Shown here: positions 1 through 38,100 of the stretch, piece after piece
How the letters are laid out: every line of letters begins with the position of its first letter
How positions within the stretch are numbered: position 1 is the first letter of the stretch
NCBI GenBank assembly: GCA_002633005.1
Contig: NMRA01000318.1
Location: 361,895 to 425,894, forward strand
Length of the DNA stretch: 64,000 nucleotides
Origin: Phoronis australis
Taxonomy: Eukaryota > Phoronida > Phoronidae
Reading direction: 5' to 3'
Made by a program: the position numbers and the translations under genes
The notes under the pieces: model-generated
What the model saw: the letters and a program-made list of their open reading frames with translations, nothing else
Databases searched by the model: none
Told to the model about the DNA's origin: nothing

Positions 1-1624
1 GGCTACCATATTGCTTTTTGGCGGCGTGTTTAAGTGGCTTTTGCGAACGTTAATTTTTTGTTTGTAGGCAGCTGGTGTGCATATATTATATCTTTAGGTG
101 TGTTGTTCCTTTTTACAATTTGTAATTTTTGGCACTATTTTGTTTCGATTGTAACTCGTAGAAAACCAGGAAAACGTGGAAAATAGTTTCCATACGTGGA
201 AAATTTATGGAAAATGGGGAAAGTCGAAACTGGATCATGCTATTTCTTTTTACCTTTAAATGTTGTTTAACTCATAGCCATGAATTCCTCTTGGACTTAT
301 CTAAGTGTTATTAATATAGGGCTTCACATGCATCACTGTTTTTCACTAAATCCATCCAGCTTATCTGGTTACTGATATTGTTTACATTGGTCAATGTTGC
401 CCTCCCCGACAAGTCTCCCTGTCTGGCTGTGTTTGTTCAGAACTTGTGCCTCTCTTGTACAATGTAGCGCAAGTTAAATATCATGTATTTTGTGCAAATT
501 ACAAGCTTATATTAATCCCAGTTCTTCAAAACAGTCTTAACAGTAAGAGGGACATAACACAACCGACGTGTGATTTTGTTCTGAACATTTATCAGTCCGA
601 GATAAAATAGATTTAGGTAACATTTCTGCAGTTAGAACACAGTTATGGCGGACGAGGAAAATTCTCTTTTTATCAAAAAATTCAACAATGAGTTAACTGT
701 AAAAAACATCACTTCATTATTATACAATTTATAGTATACAGCTGTCATCAGCATGAAGTTTTAAGCATTTTAACAATAATCTGGGCTTTTGAAAAATGGA
801 AAAACAACAATTGTGGCAATTATTTTTGTGGAAACGTGAGACATCTTTATTTTAAGCACAACCGGCCAACATTTTGGGGTGCCTCATCGCCATACTTTCT
901 GTTTGTTCATTGTGCTGAGCTAATATTCACATTTAGAGACATTGTCACCGAGCAACGCAGAAGTTCACTGCTGGGATCACGATGTCTGCTCTAGTTAACA
1001 CTCACATTTAACTGTAGACGCCCATTCTTGGTGTTAAAGTTTCTCAATATGAAACTGCATCTCTTGTGAAGGGATCCAGAAAAAAATCAAAATTTACGCC
1101 CCTTGTTCCGACTAAATAGGTCTCAAAATGTTTCTTGTGGTGTTAGGATTCTATTTTCATTGGTTTGAATAAACAGCTTGAGCATTAGTGATTCAAAAGT
1201 GCTTCAGGAAATCAAAATACTGGTCAACCATTATGAATTTGACCACACCCATTGAAACACAATATTTTCTCAGTTTCATATGAATGTTCAAACAGATGTT
1301 ATGAGCAAGGAAATTTAAATCCAGTTTGATAGGTTTTAATTAGAAAGTTTTTTGATTTCATGTTAAGACAGTAAGAGAAATGGAGTACAATGTCCATTTT
1401 TGGCCATTCCATTTATAGAAATGAAACAAAATGACTAAACTTCTCACGATTACATTGATAGGGTATATGCATATATACCATGTCGAACGTTTCGCTGAAA
1501 TTCGGACCGGTAGTCGGGGCCAGAGTTGTAACTTGGTGGAAGTACTGTTTTCTTTCAAAGAGAGAAAGGCTTCAGATTGCGAGGTGATGTACTTGGGTTT
1601 GTTGCGGAGCCATTTTTAATTGCT

Positions 1625-1842
1625 GGTGGTCTGATACACTTGTACCAGACATGCACAGGCTGCTCCGGTGGGCCTAATGCAGTGATCACCTGGAACCACT
1701 GTTATTCTTTAATATATAGTTAAAACCGAGCTGAGGAGCTTAGAGACCTGACTCAATGGTCTAGCAGTGTGCCCAGGTGGGACTTAAACCCATAACCTTG
1801 TGTAAGAGAAGCAGACGCCTAGCCTACTAGGCCACACTGCCT
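1625..1842 (-). mobile_element. tRNA-derived SINE, copy 1
   Basis: On the minus strand it opens with a tRNA-like head: TGGCCTAGTAGGC (box A-like), then GGTTATGGGTTTAAGTCCC (box B-like with decayed positions), followed by an unrelated body. The same head and body recur at about 4150-4411. It is not a functional tRNA gene: box B is mutated and there is no acceptor-stem pairing. Confidence 0.6.
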
Positions 1843-2599
1843 CCAGTATGGTTACTGGATATGAAGTTTATTCAAAGGTTTGATGTTGTAATGTATGTGT
1901 ATACGCTAATAGGAATTTAATCGCAGAACGCTTTGTTGTTCCAGAACCTTGATTCTCTGTGTGTTATTTGTCTTTAAAGGGTTTGTCACTAATCAGTTTT
2001 ATAGTTAAATTGTCAGCATTACACTGTATTTCACTATGCAGCAGTATGACTAAACCACTATAAATACTTTATGATGAAAACTATGTCTAGGCATTTCACA
2101 ATGTCGACCTGGAATACCATCCAGCTTTACACAGCTTTGATGTGAAAATTGGTTAATTTCGTCCTCGTATCCAGGCCAAAACTGACGATCATTTTTTTTC
2201 AATTATCTGATATGAACTGTGTCGGGCACGGTGCACTGGGTACGTTAGTTGATTGGCCAGGTGACATATATGATAGATACCTGTCTTGGTACAAAATGCT
2301 ATTACAGCAAAATGTTGTGCGAACACCCATTCGTCAGTTGTTGTCAAATTGTACATAACTCAGAACCTTACGTGTATGCTGTTGGTAACATTTCTTCGGT
2401 CACCTATCCCATCATCCTTTGGCATGAATTGTTTGCTGTAAATTAATGATTTAGTACCAACTGAAACATTTATTTTGCAAGTTGTTTTCTGTAATGTCCC
2501 TAATCCACTGCTTTTGTTACATTAGAAGAGAAAAATTCTGTGTACAGTACCCTAACAAAGTGGCTACTGTGTATTTTTGAGCACACTGCAACATGGTGC

Positions 2600-27854
<25,255 letters not shown>

Positions 27855-29217
27855 ATTGTGTGTTTTTGTGCCCTTCCTAGTACCAAATCTGTTCTGATCA
27901 ATTTTGTGAATGATTGTATAGTTGAATCAGGTTCGTCCTAAAATTTGTTGTGCTAATTTTATGTGCATGGAGTGAAATACTTTTTTGGTATCTGCTGTCT
28001 ATGCAAATAGGGCAAAACTTAAAAGAGTTTGTTCAATGCAACATTTGATAAACCTGCCACTTAAGGAAATGGCCGTTTCCGTGGTTGTTTAGACAATGAA
28101 TGTTGATGATGAATTCGAAGGTATTTCAACTTCCTATACGAGTTGGATTCGTTTGATTGTTGTTCACCTAGGATCGTTGTAGTCAGTACTCTGATAGTAC
28201 CCTAAGGGAGAAAAGTATAGAAACAACCAATTTAGATAGAATTCATTGTTTTGTAACACTTATGATTTTATTGTCAGTGTGGAATTTGAGGGTGCTGTGA
28301 GAGTTTGTGATGGTTCAATTAGACAGCAGATTTGGTTAATTCCTGGTGTTACAGTCATGATTCTTTACAGGCTAAAAGCTTCTCGAATTCGATGTTTTTG
28401 TATTGACAAGGGGAAGTGAGTGGCCATTGAAATGGTGGACTGTGAGTGATGCCAGACTGTCTTTGTCTTGGTGACTTTGTCCCAAACGTGTTCAGCGAGG
28501 TTTTTGTTGCTCATTTTTTATGTACTCCAGGTTTCTACCTTATCCAAGATTGCTTCTTTGAAAATGTTGACTTGATAGTTTTTAGAACACTTTTTGACGG
28601 TGGTGGCAGGAAAAGTTGATTGCATTTATGTGTCCTCGACTGTGAGCTCGCCCAAGAAGTGTTTCACTCTATGTGAGGCAGTCTTATCCGCGTCTACAGG
28701 GCTCCCGGTCTTACGGTTCTTAGTATAGTCTCACCGCGATGCGGCATCCAGAAGCAAATGTTACATCCTCTGAATTATTGAATAGTCCACTGGGGTTTCG
28801 TCAGGGCAACCCAATAATAGGGTAACGAAAATTGTGACACATGGACATTGCCTTTAACTTGAGTTGCCCACTCATTCCAAAATAATTCATGATCAAATGA
28901 CTCTAATGATTTTCAACCCTAAAAGAAGTGTTAGGAATTGAAAATCGACTGTTACACTGCAACGAAATGCCCCTTGAAAAAATTACTTTATGAATATATC
29001 TCTAAACTGGAACTAGGTGTCAAGTATTTGGGGTGTCTTGGCTGGTTTGAGTGCCGTGCCCGTCTGGACATAGTTTTGTTCTGAATAAGTTACTTAATAG
29101 GTTACCATCTTCTGTGTCAAAATTTTGTATTTATTTATGTTGATTGTATATGATTGACGATGTAGATTGGTTGTGTAGAGAGTGTATATACATGTGATAT
29201 CACACACACTGAATAAA
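27855..29217 (+). other. AAK1: 3' untranslated region of the kinase gene, ending at an AATAAA
   Basis: After the TAG at 27852-27854 there is no sizeable open frame for about 1.4 kb. The first convincing poly(A) signal is AATAAA at 29212-29217. I take this as the 3' UTR of the long isoform, by position only. Confidence 0.5.
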
Positions 29218-29349
29218 GTGCAATGCTCAGTTGAGAAGTTGCCGTAACTTGACATTCAACCTGAATGTAGCAACTAAGTTGGGGACTCCATTAGTTATAG
29301 AAACTGTGCTGTTCAACAGGATAGTTGGAGAACCAGTGGGACGTAATTC

Positions 29350-31740
29350 ACACTTTTGAGTGCAAAAGTTTTGAGTGCACAAGCCTGGGCTTTGGTCACT
29401 GGGTCCAAAAGAAGATCCAAAAATCTATTTTGTTAAAATTTCGAGTTCAAAAAAAATCCGTTTCAAGTGTATTTCATTCAAAACACCACTCAAATCAAAG
29501 TAATGCATCTTAAAGGACTCGAAAGTGCCTGGCGTTATTAATTAAAACGCCTACTAATTAACGAGCAACTATCGATTTGTCAGCTGAGTGCTAAAACAAT
29601 TCTTTTTCCAAAATATGGTTTACTAACTCTGACACCATATCCACAATTTAAGACGCGATTTTTCTTGAGATTTGTAGATTAGACGGGGTGCTTGGATCCC
29701 ATGAAGTGACCATAAAAAGACTCCCAAAATGAACTTGTATAAAAGGGAGAATACGAAAATTTTGATTACGACTATGGATTTAACATTATTTCAAATGGAC
29801 AAAAATACAACCTATGACATGAAAAATTATTAAGACACTTATTAATTAACGGCCAATTAACAAAGAAATACAACTGAAGACATCAATTTTCGGGAGTTAT
29901 TAATTACGAAACTTACTAATTAACGACCAGTTAAAGATTTACTCACACATTCAATAAAAACGAACAAAGATACGTCTGGTGTAACTGGCTAAGTTGGGAT
30001 CAAATTACAGCTGAGCTGCTTTAAGTATGTCTAGTGGTAACAAATCAGTACATGGAATTGTGATGCATGGCACATTCTATTGTTTCATGTTATTAGCTCG
30101 AAATCCAAAACGCAATTAAACTGCAAGCATCTAAGTTGTGATGGTCGTCACTCTCTTCATCGAATGATTCCATTCTTGTATTGTTAGAGGATCGTGATAT
30201 TCGTTTACTTCACTCTGTCCATACCATCATCTCTCAGCATCTCCACCATTATCATCTGGCTCTGTTTCGACTTGAACCTCTGGAATGAGCGCTGGGGGCA
30301 TCTGTTCTCTACTGAACCAAATGATGTGAAATTCGTCGTCAACATTTTCCCATTGGTGGGTGTTATGTCCAAGATTTGGAGATGAACGCTACCCCGTAGT
30401 CTAGCAACAAATGCATTTGTTGTGTCCTCGTGAAGCGCTAGTTACGCTTAACACGGTGGAATACTGCTTCCCTCGGTGCATGAGTGCTTAGCGTTGACTT
30501 TCATCTGTTCGTTTTGTCGACCTCGTTGAACCCGTGATGGTTGAGTGGGACAAGCTTCCATGCTCCAAACCAACACACAAAACAAAATTCTACAAGATTT
30601 TGGTGACTCCTTCTGTTAAGACATTGCGGCTCAATGAAGCAAAAGCTTTCTGGAACTTATCACTTTTTGCCACAGTAGCATATGGTCTGTTCTTACTTTT
30701 CGTTACAAATGCAGAGGTATAGTCTAATTCAGTGGCAGCGTGAAGTAGAGTACAGCACACATAGCTTGTGCTATCACACTATAGATCTTAGTTATGTTTA
30801 AATTACGCAGATCGTCTTGTCTTATAGCTTCAACCTCCAGCCACACCGTGAGTGTAACACAATGGACATGGAGTAGATAAGCTCTTAACTAGTGTAACGA
30901 TGTCGCCAGGTGCGGACCTGCTCGCCTCAATCATATTGAGGATGACTCTGGTGTCGGGTTCCGAGTGATTACAATTTAGAGAAGGAACTGATTCTGTGCA
31001 TACTTCTCATTTTTAACAAAGTACAGAGTGCACTCTCCCATCACATCATATACACCTCCCCTCCATCTAGGAGTGGACTGTAGAAGTTGCTCGACCAATC
31101 CTTGGTGAGAAATCCTGATGGCTGCCATTTGAACAACTCCCTCTCGAGTTGTTTCTTGAAGCTTAAGTCTCTTTTCTGTTCAGGTCGTGGATATGTTGTC
31201 CAAGATTGCTTATTTATCTTTTGGGAAAAGACTTTTTGTTGCACTTTTAAAAGAGTTGAAATAAATTGTTAATTAATAAGTGTCAAACAAAATGATTTTA
31301 TACGTCTTATGGTGTATTTTTGTTTATTTTAAAATTAAAGTCTTTTATCCAGAAATCAAAATTGTCCTACTTCTTCTAGTTCTTTTTGGGGTCTTGTTAT
31401 CCCTTGGGGTCAAACACCCCGTCTAATCTGCACACTCCAGGAAAAATGGCATCTTAAAAGTTGTGGATATGGTGTCCATTGTTACTAAACTAGCTTTTGG
31501 AAAAAGTTTTTGTTCTTAAAAGTTGAAATAAATCCTTAATTGGTGGTAAATTAGTAGGCAACCTAATTAATAACCCAATACATTTTCACTTAAAAGTTGC
31601 ATCATTCAGTTTAGTGTGGTGATTTGAATGAAATAAACTTGAAACAGATGTACTCGAACTTAATGTATTTTGGGTCCTCTTTTAGACCCACCAGGGACCA
31701 ATGCCCAGGATTGTTCAACTTAAGACGCACCTTTCCTTCA
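29350..31740. mobile_element. Foldback-type repeat, arms of about 400 bp
   Basis: 29350-29760 and 31370-31740 are diverged inverted copies. GATTAGACGGGGTG at 29688 pairs with CACCCCGTCTAATC at 31414, CACCATATCCACAA with TTGTGGATATGGTG, and TGGGTCCAAAAGAAG with the block TTTTAGACCCA. A third partial copy sits at about 31187-31290, and TTAATTAAT-type boxes recur across the element. The centre (29960-31180) has only short unrecognised frames. No transposase seen. Confidence 0.6.
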
Positions 31741-32300
31741 ATGGTAGGTGATTTACAATAGAATTACATGCTCAAACCCTTTGTGAATAGTCATGTTGGC
31801 TCTCCAACTAATTACATGCAGCCATGCATTGTTGTCGCCACTTCCCTTGACGACAGCTGGTTCTGGCCATGCCGTGTACAATCGTACATCGGATATTTCT
31901 TTTTCTCATAGCGCATGTGCTGGCGATCGATCGTAAACAAAGATTTATGCGATTTTTAGTATGCAAATTCAGTAAAATTCATAAACCGCGACACGCTACC
32001 AGAGAAATAAGTCAAAATTCATGGAGACCCCAAACGATGGCCCGGTCGTCTACCATGCTTTCCCGGTTGTCAGTCAAGTATTTGCACGCGTGTAAATAAC
32101 ATTCGAGATCAATGGTTTTAAATGAGTCAAGGTCGTAAAAATATGACTTCTTTGCAGTTTTTTTGGCAAAAAGCTTTCAGTGGCCTAAGTGTAAGCATAG
32201 AACTCTGGCCCTGGAATGCCAACTCCTGCAAGTAACCAGTGCATTATTAGAGTTTGCTACCTCGAGACTAGACTGGAGAGTGAAGGCCAAGAATATCCAC
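31741..32300. other. Intergenic, no feature seen
   Basis: Only a short unrecognised frame. No promoter or element I can defend. Confidence 0.4.
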
Positions 32301-33540
32301 ACACTCTTATTTTTCAAAAAAAAAACAAGTGAAACCATCCTCAATGCATATTTTCACTACAAGGTGAACAAAACGTACAAATAAGGTTAAATAGACCTCC
32401 TACTGGCAATAAAGTCAGGGTAAAAACTTGTTTTAACCAACAAGAGCAACGCTGAGCATTGAAATGCGCCCACGAATACGCCGCAAACGGTGTGCTTCTA
32501 GGCCAGGGTTGTTTATCTGTATCATAAAAATGGCGCAAAAACGTTGAATCTATCCAAAAACGGAACGGGAACGTGCCATCGCTTCCTTAACACATAGTCA
32601 TTTATCAAATCTCACAAAATATGTGAATGAACTTCATAGAAATAAAGGAAAACGGAAAAAATAAATTACCACTAGGGGATACAGCGTTTGTTGGATCTGC
32701 CTGAAAGTCGTCGTCTGTTGTTAGCTTCATATAAATACACTTTCTAAATTTAATAAAGAGTGTTTAGGAGGGCACAAAACAAAACATAGCTACTACTAGG
32801 AGGTGCCACATTAGTCGAAGTCGTCATCGTCGATCGACCTCTTTACACTGAGAACATTATATATTAGGCTGTAAGCCAATTTTCAAAATCATCTTTAGAA
32901 TAGTTTGGTTAGATAGAGGGGTGGATACCACAAAACAGACTCAAAAACCGCAAAAATGGCCACCAAGTGGGGCAAAATATCTTGATTTCGTCTGAAAACA
33001 GGAGGATAGCATCTGCTCACCAATAGATGCCAATACGCCAAATTTTCATGAAAATACGTTGAGGACCTTTGAATATAGGCCTACATATCGAGGTAAACGT
33101 AAAAAATAAAATTGCCACTAGGGGCAAATCCGTCCGAAAGTCGTCGTCGTCCGTTGTCAACATCATATAAATACACTTGCTAAATTTAGTAAAGATCCTG
33201 CAAACGGTTTAGGAGATACCTGCAGCCATGGGCGCAAAAAACAAAACTGTCACTAGGAAGCGCCACAGTAGTTGAAGTCGTAGGAAAATCGGCAGCTGTC
33301 CTCTTCATAGGAAGAGAAAACATGCCAATTTTCACAATCATCCTTAGAGCGGTTTGATTGACAGAGGGGAGGACGCGAAAAAACGGACTCGAAAACAGTA
33401 AATAGCCATTAGGTGGCTTAAACTACGACGAATCCATCCGAAACGCAGATTAGAGCAGCAACAGCTAGGAGGGCAGCGACAACAAGAAGAGCTGGATGAA
33501 GTACAAGCAGTTTTAGATCAGAATAAGTGACAGATAAGAA
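32300..33540 (+). repeat. CTCF-box repeat family, forward block
   Basis: Degenerate tandem units. Each runs roughly: GAAATGCGCCCACGAATACG, GTTGTTTAT, a (T)GCCACTAGG box, TCGTCGTC, CATATAAATACACTTGCTAA, GGTTTAGGAGAT, GCCACAGTAGTCGAAG, CCAATTTTCACAATCATCCT, TTGATAGAGGGG, and TTCATGAAAATACGTTGAGG. No terminal repeats or coding capacity seen. Confidence 0.75.
33445..33530 (+). other. Coding-like Gln/Glu-rich segment at an inversion centre
   Basis: After CGAAACGCAG the frame reads RLEQQQLGGQRQQEELDEVQ, then AVLDQNK and a TGA at 33528-33530. The composition is that of a coiled coil and unlike the repeats on either side. It could be a captured exon fragment. Only about 28 codons, so weak. Confidence 0.25.
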
Positions 33541-33549
33541 CCATACCAA

Positions 33550-34660
33550 ATATATATTTTTGTTATGCACCCATCCGTCCGGGCGACGACGGTCCGTCCG
33601 GCGTCCGCTGCTCTATCTCCAAAACCGACGATGGACGTATGCTCGTGAAATTTTGCACATGCCCTTTTGGATGGAACGGCATGAGCGAACTTTCGGACGG
33701 ATCCGACTACCGGTGTGCCCCCTAGTGGCAATTTTAGTTTTTTACGTTTACCTCTGTATCTTCAAAGGTCCTCAAGGTGTTTTCATGAAACTTGGTATAT
33801 AGGCATCTATTAGTGAAACGAAGACATTCTCTCATTTTCGGATGGATTCGACATAGTTTATTTTTACTGTTTTCGAGTCTGTGTTTTGACGTCCACCCCT
33901 CTATCACCCAGCCGGTCTAAGCATGAGAGTGAAAATTGGCATGTTCTTACTATGAATAGGACGGTTGACGATGATTTTCTGATGACTTCAACTACTGTGG
34001 TGCCTCCTAGTGTCAGTTTTTTTGCACCTATGGCTTCATCTCCTAAACCGTTTTGCAGCATATTTACTAAATTTGGTAAGTGCATTGATATCACGTGACG
34101 TTGTCAATGGACGATGACGACTTTCGGACAGATCTGACAACTGGTGTGCCACCTAGTGGCAACTTTATTTTTTACGTTTTCCTCTGTATCTTCAAAGGTC
34201 CTCAACGTATTTTCTTAAAATTTGGCGTATAGGCTTCTGTTAGTGAGGAGGCTCTATCTTTCCATTTTTAGATGGATTCGACCTAGTTTGCGCCACCCAG
34301 TGGCCATTTTTACTGTTTGCGAGTCTGTTTTTGGCATCCACCGCTCTATAAACCAAACCGATTCAGGATAATTGTGAAAATTGGCATGTATGTTTTTACT
34401 ATGAAGTGGACGGCTGACGATGATTTTGCGATGACTTCGACTACTGTGGCGCCTCCTAGTGACAGTTTCTTTTTTGCGCCCATAGCTGTGTCTCCAAAAG
34501 CGTTTGGAGGATCTTTACTAAATTTAAGAAGTGTTTATATGATGTTGGCAACGCACGACGATGATTTTGGGATGGATCTGAGTACTGGTATGCCCCCTGG
34601 TGGCAATTTAAGTTTTACGTTTACCTCTGTATCCCTTTCGAATGTCGGGGATGCAGCCAT
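33550..34660 (-). repeat. CTCF-box repeat family, inverted block
   Basis: The same family in reverse orientation: ACCTCTGTATCTTCAAAGGT, CATGAAACTTGGTATATAGG, TTTTCGGATGGATTCGAC, GCCACCTAGTGGC. With the forward block it forms a large diverged palindrome centred near 33540. Exact matches to CCASYAGRKGGC on the minus strand are at 33717-33728, 34148-34159 and 34592-34603. Confidence 0.75.
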
Positions 34661-35339
34661 CAAGAGTTGAGTAACCGTGGACCAACACGGAGAAGTTAAA
34701 TGACCGGTAGCAATGAGTTGCCTCAAGTAGCTATAGCTCAGATCTAACAGTGCTAAAATACGAAATTCCCGACGAACTAAATAAAAGCTATTGGCTGGTC
34801 AGCTCAGCTTTGATTCACTTGCGACAGGCAGCTCTTACTGGCCGTCTACGCTACCTCTTAACTCACGATTCGTTTTACTCATGATTGTGATCCAGTTTCG
34901 GAAAAACTTCATTTTACTATGGTCATTCTTTGAAGTTTTTTATTGAAAACATGAGGTATCAAGGTTCCTGGTATACTGCCTTTGGGGCTGCTTCAAAATC
35001 TTTCTGGTGTTTGGGGAGAATAATACAGTGTTTCCCAAAAACGTACATACTTCAATGCTTGGAGTTCAAATTCAGCTCCCGTGGTAATACTGTTTGTGTG
35101 ATGCTGTGAACATTTTGTGAGCGAAAACTGAATTGTTGGATATGGAAATCATAAAAGACGGTAATAGATGTCTGACATCGGACAAATGAAAACAATGATA
35201 CAATGAAGTACTGTCACTTCATTTTATGTTTTCAATGTGGAGGAGGATTTTAGATTCATCTTTTATATCCGCTTTATACGACCGTCCACTTTGAGCTGAC
35301 TTGGGGGCCTGAACTGCATCTTCCCTGGGTTACATCAAA
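34661..35339. other. Intergenic, no feature seen
   Basis: Unique-looking AT-rich DNA with no open frame, RNA gene or element recognised. Confidence 0.4.
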
Positions 35340-36500
35340 ATGAGGCAGTGTTATAACAAAAGCAATGCTGGGTCGTTGCCATGCGCCCACACTTCATCGC
35401 ATACGATGATTCTAGGGGCTACTAGGAGGTGCTGTAGCAGTTGCATCAGCCAGAAAATCAACTGGTGCCGGCACATTGTCATCATATACCGCCAAGTAAC
35501 GTTTTCATTGAAATCCGTCAATCAGTTCTATACATTAAAGCCAGAAACGCTCTTCTAATGAACACTTGAAAAGCCCGTTCTCGAGAACAAAATATTGCTG
35601 GCATATGGTCATCATATGACTATGTAAAGTTTCAGTGAAATTCATCAATCGGTTCTCTAGAGACCATCCAAAAAGCAAAATAGTCACTAGGAGGTGCTAC
35701 GGTAGTCGAATCCACCCGAAAATTTAATGGTGCCGCCGCTTTGTCATGTCAAACCACTGTATCAACTTTCATTGAAATCCGTAAATCCGTTCTACAGTTA
35801 TCATCCGGATCCGCTCTCTCACAAAATGGCCACTGAGGCCCTAAAGTAGCCACAGAACGAAAATCAATTGGCGGCGGTGCAACATCATCATATACCTTTG
35901 CGTCAAGTTTCAGTGAAATTTACCAATCGGTTGTCTTAGAATTATCAGGAAACGGTCTACCGCCAAACAACACTTCAAGAGCCCGGTGCTACCGGTAGTT
36001 GAAAATTTAATGGTGCCGGGCACGGGCACATTGATATCACACACCTTTGTGTCAGGTTTCATTGTAATTCGTTAATTCGTTCTCTAGATATCCGGCCACT
36101 AGGACACTTTGCAGTATTCGAAATCAAGTGGTGCCGCCGCAAATATACCTCTGTGTTAAGTTTCAACTTCATCTGCCCATCAGTTTTCTAGATATCACCC
36201 GGAAACGCTCTTCTACCCAAAACAACATGAACAGTCCATCGTTGAGAACAAAATGGCCACTAGGAGGTGCTACAGTGATTGAATCCACCCGACAATTTAA
36301 TCCGGTGCCGGAGCATTGAAATTACACACCTGCATAGGCGGATTTTGGAGGGGCAGGGGCCCACCCCCTTCCTTGACAGCTGAAAAAAATAAAACAGCAA
36401 GAACGTGAAAATATTGAGTTTATTTATTAACCTCGGTAATTAACATGCGAGTGGACGAAGATTTACACTTGTCAAGGTTTAGTTTGTGCTTTCACCTGTG

Positions 36501-36546
<46 letters not shown>

Positions 36547-36790
36547 TGTGTGTTTGGCGGGAGCTCGCACCTTCTTTTAGTCCTTTGTATTTTAGTAAAA
36601 GGTCAACATCCTCCGAAATTCAAGCGCCCCGAGGCTGGGTGCACGCATGCAATCGTGCTTTGCGCCACTGCCCGAGGCAAAATGTTGCTCCCCCCATGAT
36701 ATCCTTGATCCGTCACTGAAGTGGGTGTCAAGTTTCATTGAAATCCATCGATGCGTTTTCTAAATATAATCTGGAAACACTCTTACCCCC
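35340..36790 (+). repeat. Second tandem repeat family sharing the CACTAGGAGGTGC box
   Basis: Five to six degenerate units of roughly 170-200 bp. Each has CCACTAGGAGGTGCTACAGT, GAATCCACCCGAAAATTTAA, TGGTGCCGG.GCA, ATCATATACC, GTTTCA.TGAAATCCGTCAAT, CGGTTCTCTAGA and GGAAACGCTCTTCT. The last unit is split by an insertion at about 36330-36717. Confidence 0.7.
36330..36717. mobile_element. Possible small hAT-like insertion with a (TG)n microsatellite
   Basis: It interrupts a unit of the second repeat family. Ends look like CATAGGCGGAT on the left and, on the minus strand, CAGTGACGGAT on the right, resembling short hAT terminal repeats. A (TG)n run occupies 36499-36544. No clean 8-bp target duplication could be read. 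Confidence 0.35.
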
Positions 36791-37129
36791 AAAAATACAG
36801 AAAAGCCACCCCCCCCCCCCGACCACAGGCTGGGGGCAGGGCACATTGAAAAGTGACATGAACCATTTTAATGATGCCACACCCTTGAGCCACACATGCA
36901 CGAACGCGCACATACGCACACAAACTCAAGCGCGCACATACACACAAACACACAGGCGCATAAAAAACGAGACGGTACCAAACATTGAATGCATTGCAGC
37001 GGAAGCCGAGAGATTGGTGTCATTTTTTTCTCAGATTATGGTTCAATTAAGTACGGTTTTATAAAATGTCATGTTTAGGTTCAGACAGTTTTTTAGCTAC
37101 AGTCAGTGCATATTTTCTCACATAGATTT

Positions 37130-38100
37130 CTCGAAACATATGCACCTGTCACGCACAGCAGCTGCCTGAAAGTGGTCATCGTCTGTTCTCAACTTCACAT
37201 GAATACTCTTGCTAAATTTAATAAAGATCCTGCAGCGGATTTAGGACATACAGCTGTGGGTGCAAAAAACTGCCACTAAGAGGTGCCACAGTGGTCAAAG
37301 TCCTCATCTTCAACCGTCCTGTTCATACTGAGAACAGATATGGTAATTTTCATAATCATCCTTGGAATGGTTTGCTTGATAGAGGGGCGGATGCCAAAAA
37401 CATATTCAAAAACACCATAAATGACCATTAGGTGGCGCAAAATACCTCAAATACTTCCGAAAATGGATAGCGTCACATCACCAATAGATGCCTATATTCC
37501 AAATTTCATGAAAATCCATTGAGAACTTTTGAAGATACAGAGGTAAATGCAAAAAAGTAAAAATTGCCACTAGGAGGTACACCAGTATACAGATCCGTCC
37601 AAAAGTTGTCATCGTCGGTTGTCAACTTCACTTGCTACATTTTGTAAAGATCTTGCAGAGAGTTTAGGAGACGGGCGCAAAAAACAATACTGCTACTAGG
37701 GAAGTGCCACAGTACCTGGAGCCTTCCTCTTCATAGTAAGAAAAATTGCCAATTTTCGCAATCATCCTCAGAGCAATGAGGGTGAGGGGCAAACGCCAAA
37801 AAGCAGACACGAAAATAGTAAAAATTCCCACTAGGTGGCGCAAAATACCTCGAATCAGCAAGTCTGAAAACAGAGGATAGCATCATCCCACTTATAGATG
37901 CTTATGTGCCACATTTCACGAAAAATCCGTGGGCGACCTTTAAAGATACAGAAGTAAATGTAAAAAGTTGCCACTAGGGTGACACCGGTAGTCGGATAGT
38001 CATCTGTTGTCAGCTTCAAACCCATCTACCAAACTTCATCAAGATCCTGTGAAGGATTTAGGAGATGCAGCTGCGGACGCTGGACGTCGGAGGCCTAGAT
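37130..38100 (+). repeat. CTCF-box repeat family, second forward block
   Basis: Same unit order as 32300-33540: AATACTCTTGCTAAATTTAA, TTGATAGAGGGGCGGATGCC, GCCACTAGGAGGTACACC, CATCACCAATAGATGCCTAT. CCACTAGGTGGC at 37828-37839 is an exact CTCF-core match on the plus strand. Confidence 0.75.

Noticed and set aside
1756-1842. tRNA gene on the minus strand
   Set aside because: Box A and B resemble a tRNA, but box B is mutated, the acceptor stem does not pair and the head continues into a repeated body: it is a SINE.
36445-36719. Open frames with Val/Cys runs
   Set aside because: Translation of a (TG)n microsatellite.
32300-38100. CRISPR-like array, because of recurring units
   Set aside because: Units are long, degenerate and in both orientations, with no constant short repeat and spacer pattern; the genome is animal.
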